A stretch of DNA of 9,262 bases from assembly GCA_050954785.1 (NCBI GenBank), contig JBPBQO010000162.1, positions 1-9,262 of the forward strand, in the 5' to 3' direction. The number at the start of each line of letters is the position of its first letter. Positions within the stretch are counted from its first letter, which is position 1. The position numbers were made by a program, and so were the translations under genes. The notes under the pieces are model-generated. The model saw only the letters and a program-made list of their open reading frames with translations. It made no database searches and was not told where the DNA came from. Below, piece by piece: positions 6,930-9,262 of this stretch. Source of the stretch: Lichenicola sp050954785. Its GTDB lineage: Bacteria > Pseudomonadota > Alphaproteobacteria > Acetobacterales > Acetobacteraceae.

Positions 6930-7437
6930 TCGATAGCAGTCTATTCTATCGTCGCCTGGTTCGGCATCTATGTGGTCGTCGCCGTGGACGTCACGGATTA
7001 CCTGCTGCGTGAAGGCAATATTCGGCCAGCGGCTCGGCAGCTTGACGGTTGACAAACCAGCGGTCGTTCTCGCCTGGGCGATTGGGGCCGCGGCCGGCTC
7101 TTTCGTTGCCGGAACCTCAACGGCGGGCGTGGCTGTGATCGGCAGCTTCGCGTGCGGGCCATTCCTGATAGCCTTTATCGTCGGGGCCGCAGTCGGTTAT
7201 GGCCTCTATAAACTCGACGAAAACTTCCACCTGACCGAAGAGCTTGGCGGCGCCTCTGACCGCGGTTTCGCCAAGCTGGACCAGGTCAGCCGGGAACTCG
7301 GCGCGGCGGCCGAACAGAGGTTCCGCCAGCTTGCCACCGGCCGGATGGTGCACGATTTGTCGCGGGACGCGCGGGACCTCGCCGCACGACCGGGTCGCGA
7401 AAGCGACTTGGTGCGTGCCGAGCTGACCCACCTTTGA
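6930..7437 (+). pseudogene. Frameshifted gene for a glycine-rich hydrophobic protein
   Basis: Two overlapping frames appear to be halves of one protein. The first, from 6930 to the TGA at 7050-7052, reads IVAWFGIYVVVAVDVTDYLLREGNIRPAARQLDG, natural-looking protein with a membrane-like segment. The second frame takes over at about 7042-7055 with DKPAVVLAWAIGAAAGSFVAGTS and runs to 7437. It includes a Gly/Ala-rich hydrophobic block (about 7054-7210), then KLDENFHLTEELGG and a charged helical tail (FAKLDQVSRELG...RFRQLATGRMVHDLSRDARDLAA). An uninterrupted 155-codon frame does start at ATG 6970, but its first 24 or so residues are the out-of-frame reading of the better sequence, so a one-base frameshift is the simpler explanation. 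A TTG at 7042 could still allow a shortened product. No proper start is seen upstream. The next membrane-protein gene overlaps or abuts its stop. Function unknown; membrane-acting effector-like is a guess. Confidence 0.55.
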
Positions 7438-7442
7438 CGGTC

Positions 7443-7943
7443 ATGCCGAGTTCCTTCCGGACACGATTGAAGGCGCTTCCGGCCTTCACGGGGTTCGTGG
7501 CAGTCGGGTGCGTCCTGCTGTGGCTGGCGCTTTCCGGCTTGCTGCCGGTGTTCAGAGCCATCGCCGCCGGTGCACCGATCATCACGCTCGTATCGCGTGA
7601 CGCCTTCGGCCTGCCGCTCGCCGTGTCGTTCTTCGCGCTCGCAGCCATGACGCTCTACCCGACGCCCGTGAACGGGCGGCGCCGGGCCCGGGGCAACGGC
7701 AAGAACAAAAAACGTCGGTTCGATGGACCAGCCGTGTTTCTCGGTATCGCAGTCGTAGCTGCGCTTTGCGCGGTCGTGGCGTCGCCGGTTACCGAAGTCG
7801 TCGTCCAGACGATGGTAACAACGCATGGCTATATTCCCTGCGCCCCGTTGTCCGGCGAGCGACCGGCTCACGCGCGTTGGATCCGCGCCGGTGAAGCGTC
7901 TTCGGTGGCACGTTGCCCAGAAGCGGAAGTAAGACCGTCGTAA
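7443..7943 (+). CDS. Small membrane protein with conserved-looking Cys pair at C-terminus
   Basis: This 166-residue protein starts from the ATG at 7443; a TTG at 7434 overlapping the previous TGA would give 169. It has three likely membrane helices at about residues 17-43 (FTGFVAVGCVLLWLALSGLL), 55-72 (FGLPLAVSFFALAAMTLY) and 97-123. A very basic loop (NGRRRARGNGKNKKRR) separates the second and third. The soluble tail reads HGYIPC...ARWIRA...ARCP, a pattern with two cysteines that I have seen in small uncharacterised membrane proteins encoded next to toxin-like genes; no family name can be given. No good ribosome site is visible, consistent with coupling to the gene before it. It converges on the transporter gene, with only 20 bases between the stops and no terminator hairpin there. 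Confidence 0.65.
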   Translation: MPSSFRTRLKALPAFTGFVAVGCVLLWLALSGLLPVFRAIAAGAPIITLVSRDAFGLPLAVSFFALAAMTLYPTPVNGRRRARGNGKNKKRRFDGPAVFLGIAVVAALCAVVASPVTEVVVQTMVTTHGYIPCAPLSGERPAHARWIRAGEASSVARCPEAEVRPS

Positions 7944-7963
7944 CATGCACCGTAGCGCCAGGG

Positions 7964-8836
7964 TCAATCCTGTACTTCGCTCGCCACCTGTCCCGAGTTC
8001 AGCGCCGCGACCAGGGTTACGCCGCCGATTACGTTTCCAAGCAGTGTCGGCGTGAAGAAACGCCACACATAGTCGACGATGCTCGCCTGGTTCGAGAGAA
8101 CGAGGAAACTCGCATCGACCGAACCGGCGATGATGTGAGCGAACCCTGCCACCGAGACCAGCCAGGTCAGAAGCACGATCACGGCAGCCCGCGACTCCCC
8201 TGCCCCAGGCATCAGCCACACCATCAGCGCGATCAGCCAGCCTGCGAAAATTCCCTTCAGTGTCGTGCTCCAGAAGGAAGCCTCGACGGCATGCCGGCTG
8301 ACAGCCAGGAAAGCCTCCTTAACCTCCAGGGGAAAAAGGCCGGTTCCTGCGAGGACTGCCGAGACGATCCAGGTGCCGGCCACATTGGCCGCGAGAACAA
8401 GCACCCAGAGCCGTGCGACGAGGCCGAACGTGTGCGCGTCGCGATTATAGAGAAGCGGCAGCATTGGGGTCAGCGTATTCTCGGTAAAGAGTTGCTGGCG
8501 TCCGAGCACCACGATGAGGAAACCGACCGAGTAACCCAACTTGCTCACCAGATCCCGCCAGGGCGCATCCGGCAGATGCGAACGAAGCACCCCTTCGGCG
8601 ATCAATGAAAAACCCATTGCGAGCCCGGCCGCGAGCCCGGAAAGCAGCAACGCCGTGACCGGCCGGCTGAGATCACTTTCACCCTCTGCCCGGATTATCT
8701 CATGGATGAGAGCCGCATTCGGGCGGCTGTGCGTTTCGATCATCTCCCGCTCGGGTTCGGATACCTCCGACATGCCGGATGCAGCACTGAGCGCGTGTTC
8801 CTTGGACTCCGCTTGATCTTCCTCGGCCTGGCTCAT
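7964..8836 (-). CDS. Formate/nitrite transporter family protein (YfdC-like)
   Basis: This 290-residue inner-membrane protein of the FNT family has an acidic, soluble N-terminal extension (1-55) ahead of six likely helices. Helices lie near 60-85, 96-118, 140-165, 186-210, 215-240 and 260-280. Family marks are GRQQLFTENTLTPMLPLL (112-129), with the FTENT loop typical of the YfdC subgroup, and GFAHIIAGSVDAS (231-243) carrying the pore histidine H234. Classical members conduct formate, nitrite or hydrosulfide as homopentamers. The substrate of the YfdC-type group, with its long acidic N-terminus, is not settled, so none is claimed. ATG 8836 is used; an in-frame ATG at 8773 would shorten the acidic tail, and neither has a strong ribosome site. 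It is convergent with the small membrane-protein gene. The function has no obvious link to its neighbours. Confidence 0.9.
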   Translation of the reverse strand: MSQAEEDQAESKEHALSAASGMSEVSEPEREMIETHSRPNAALIHEIIRAEGESDLSRPVTALLLSGLAAGLAMGFSLIAEGVLRSHLPDAPWRDLVSKLGYSVGFLIVVLGRQQLFTENTLTPMLPLLYNRDAHTFGLVARLWVLVLAANVAGTWIVSAVLAGTGLFPLEVKEAFLAVSRHAVEASFWSTTLKGIFAGWLIALMVWLMPGAGESRAAVIVLLTWLVSVAGFAHIIAGSVDASFLVLSNQASIVDYVWRFFTPTLLGNVIGGVTLVAALNSGQVASEVQD

Positions 8837-8903
8837 GGGAACATCTTGAACTGGCGACTACCCCATCGAGCGCTCCGAAGGCTATTCGCAAAAATGAAAA
8901 GTT

Positions 8904-8952
8904 CGAGCATCCAAGTCTCCGTTAAGCTTGGGTAACGTTGCTTCGATGCTCG
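8904..8952. repeat. 49-base imperfect palindrome upstream of the transporter gene
   Basis: CGAGCATC (8904-8911) is perfectly complementary to GATGCTCG (8945-8952). After a single C-C mismatch AAG (8913-8915) pairs with CTT (8941-8943), and after a small internal loop CGTTA (8920-8924) pairs with TAACG (8933-8937), leaving an eight-base loop. In all 16 base pairs form. It sits 68 bases upstream of the transporter start and ends 21 bases before the duplicated sequence begins. It could be an operator or leader hairpin for the transporter gene, or an end structure tied to the rearrangement. Confidence 0.65.
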
Positions 8953-8973
8953 CGACTATTCACCTTTGTAGTA

Positions 8974-9077
8974 GGCACGGAATCCCGCGACACCTCGGAA
9001 CATACCGGCGAGCGCTACTTGCCGAAGGAGGCACGGGACGCGCTGGACCCCTCCGAATACGCCCGCACCACCGAAAA
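8974..9077 (+). pseudogene. Fragment of a second copy of the KGG-rich basic-protein gene
   Basis: These bases match 4501-4604 without gaps and encode GTESRDTSEHTGERYLPK continuing to EYARTTEK, corresponding to residues 70-104 of the intact 170-residue protein. The beginning (first 69 codons) and the end are missing and no start codon is attached. Of six changes, four are silent; the two amino-acid changes (K to E, G to R) are both within the first five codons. At 9077/9078 it passes directly into the hydrolase fragment in a different frame, so no basic-protein C-terminus can be made. Confidence 0.9.
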
Positions 9078-9078
9078 A

Positions 9079-9262
9079 CATCGCCGCCGCACCGGACTTC
9101 ACGCGGAAACTGGTGGCGCGACTGCCGCCGATCGCGCTGGAGGCGCTGGAGCGAGACGGTCGGGTAGTGTTGCCGGCCGAACCCGATCCGCTGGTTCTAA
9201 CGAGCCGCGCGGTCGTGGATGGCGAAGCGTGCAGCCTGATGGATGGACCGATCGCGCTGCGC
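9079..9262 (+). pseudogene. Partial second copy of the alpha/beta hydrolase gene
   Basis: This run matches 5206-5389 and in the hydrolase frame (codons from 9080) reads IAAAPDFTRKLVARLPPIALEAL on to DGEACSLMDGPIALR. It corresponds to residues 128-188 of the intact enzyme with no frameshift or stop. The N-terminal half, including the nucleophile serine region, is absent, so any product would be inactive as a hydrolase even if the C-terminal half continues past the window edge. I count 15 silent against 7 amino-acid-changing base differences, as expected for a gene that diverged while still functional. Confidence 0.9.

Noticed and set aside
6821..7012. 63-codon open frame on the plus strand
   Set aside because: It has no ribosome site and no domain features, and it overlaps the better-supported frame beginning near 6930.
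8921..8952. Integron attC-like site, because GTTAAGC fits the GTTRRRY core
   Set aside because: The core lies in the loop of the palindrome instead of at its ends, and no matching RYYYAAC partner is present.
8928..9167. 79-codon open frame over the right-hand repeat
   Set aside because: It reads out of frame with both gene fragments and its product resembles neither parent protein.
1..9262. tRNA, rRNA, CRISPR array or intact insertion sequence
   Set aside because: No cloverleaf sequence with conserved arms, no regularly spaced repeats, and no full transposase with flanking terminal repeats were seen.

Overview
The window looks like a chromosomal segment of a high-GC Gram-negative bacterium, most likely an alphaproteobacterium near the Rhodospirillales/Acetobacteraceae. 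This rests on the GC-rich codon use, the form of ThrS (an MNCPCH zinc motif), ADP-heptose-type sugar transferases and a KGG-like small basic protein. The assignment comes from reading the sequence, not from a search.

Left part (about 1-4170, minus strand): a tight housekeeping unit read right to left. A family 4 glycosyltransferase is followed by a family 9 (heptosyltransferase-like) glycosyltransferase, joined by a GTGA start/stop overlap, and then by threonyl-tRNA synthetase (thrS) after a 38-base gap. The two transferases probably act on cell-envelope glycans; thrS charges tRNA-Thr.

Middle-left (4294-5593, plus strand): a divergent pair encoding a small basic lysine-rich protein with a SAP/Rho-N-like C-terminus and an alpha/beta hydrolase with an intact Ser-Asp-His triad.

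Middle-right (about 5594-8973): an accessory segment, visibly less GC-rich in its first part. It holds a hypothetical protein with a long hydrophobic stretch overlapped (ATGA) by a small membrane protein. Next come about 340 bases without a gene, rich in inverted repeats and carrying a possible transposase relic. A frameshifted gene for a glycine-rich hydrophobic protein follows, abutted by a second small membrane protein. On the opposite strand lies a formate/nitrite-transporter-family membrane protein. The pattern 'hydrophobic protein plus coupled small membrane protein' occurs twice and suggests, without proving, effector/immunity-like modules.

Right edge (8974-9262): a diverged, internally deleted second copy of the 4294-5593 gene pair. 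Part of the basic-protein gene is joined directly to part of the hydrolase gene with about 600 bases missing. The accessory segment is therefore bracketed by direct, partial copies of the same gene pair. This is the most notable structure in the window. The substitutions are mostly synonymous, which points to a once-functional diverged homologue and not a recent duplication.
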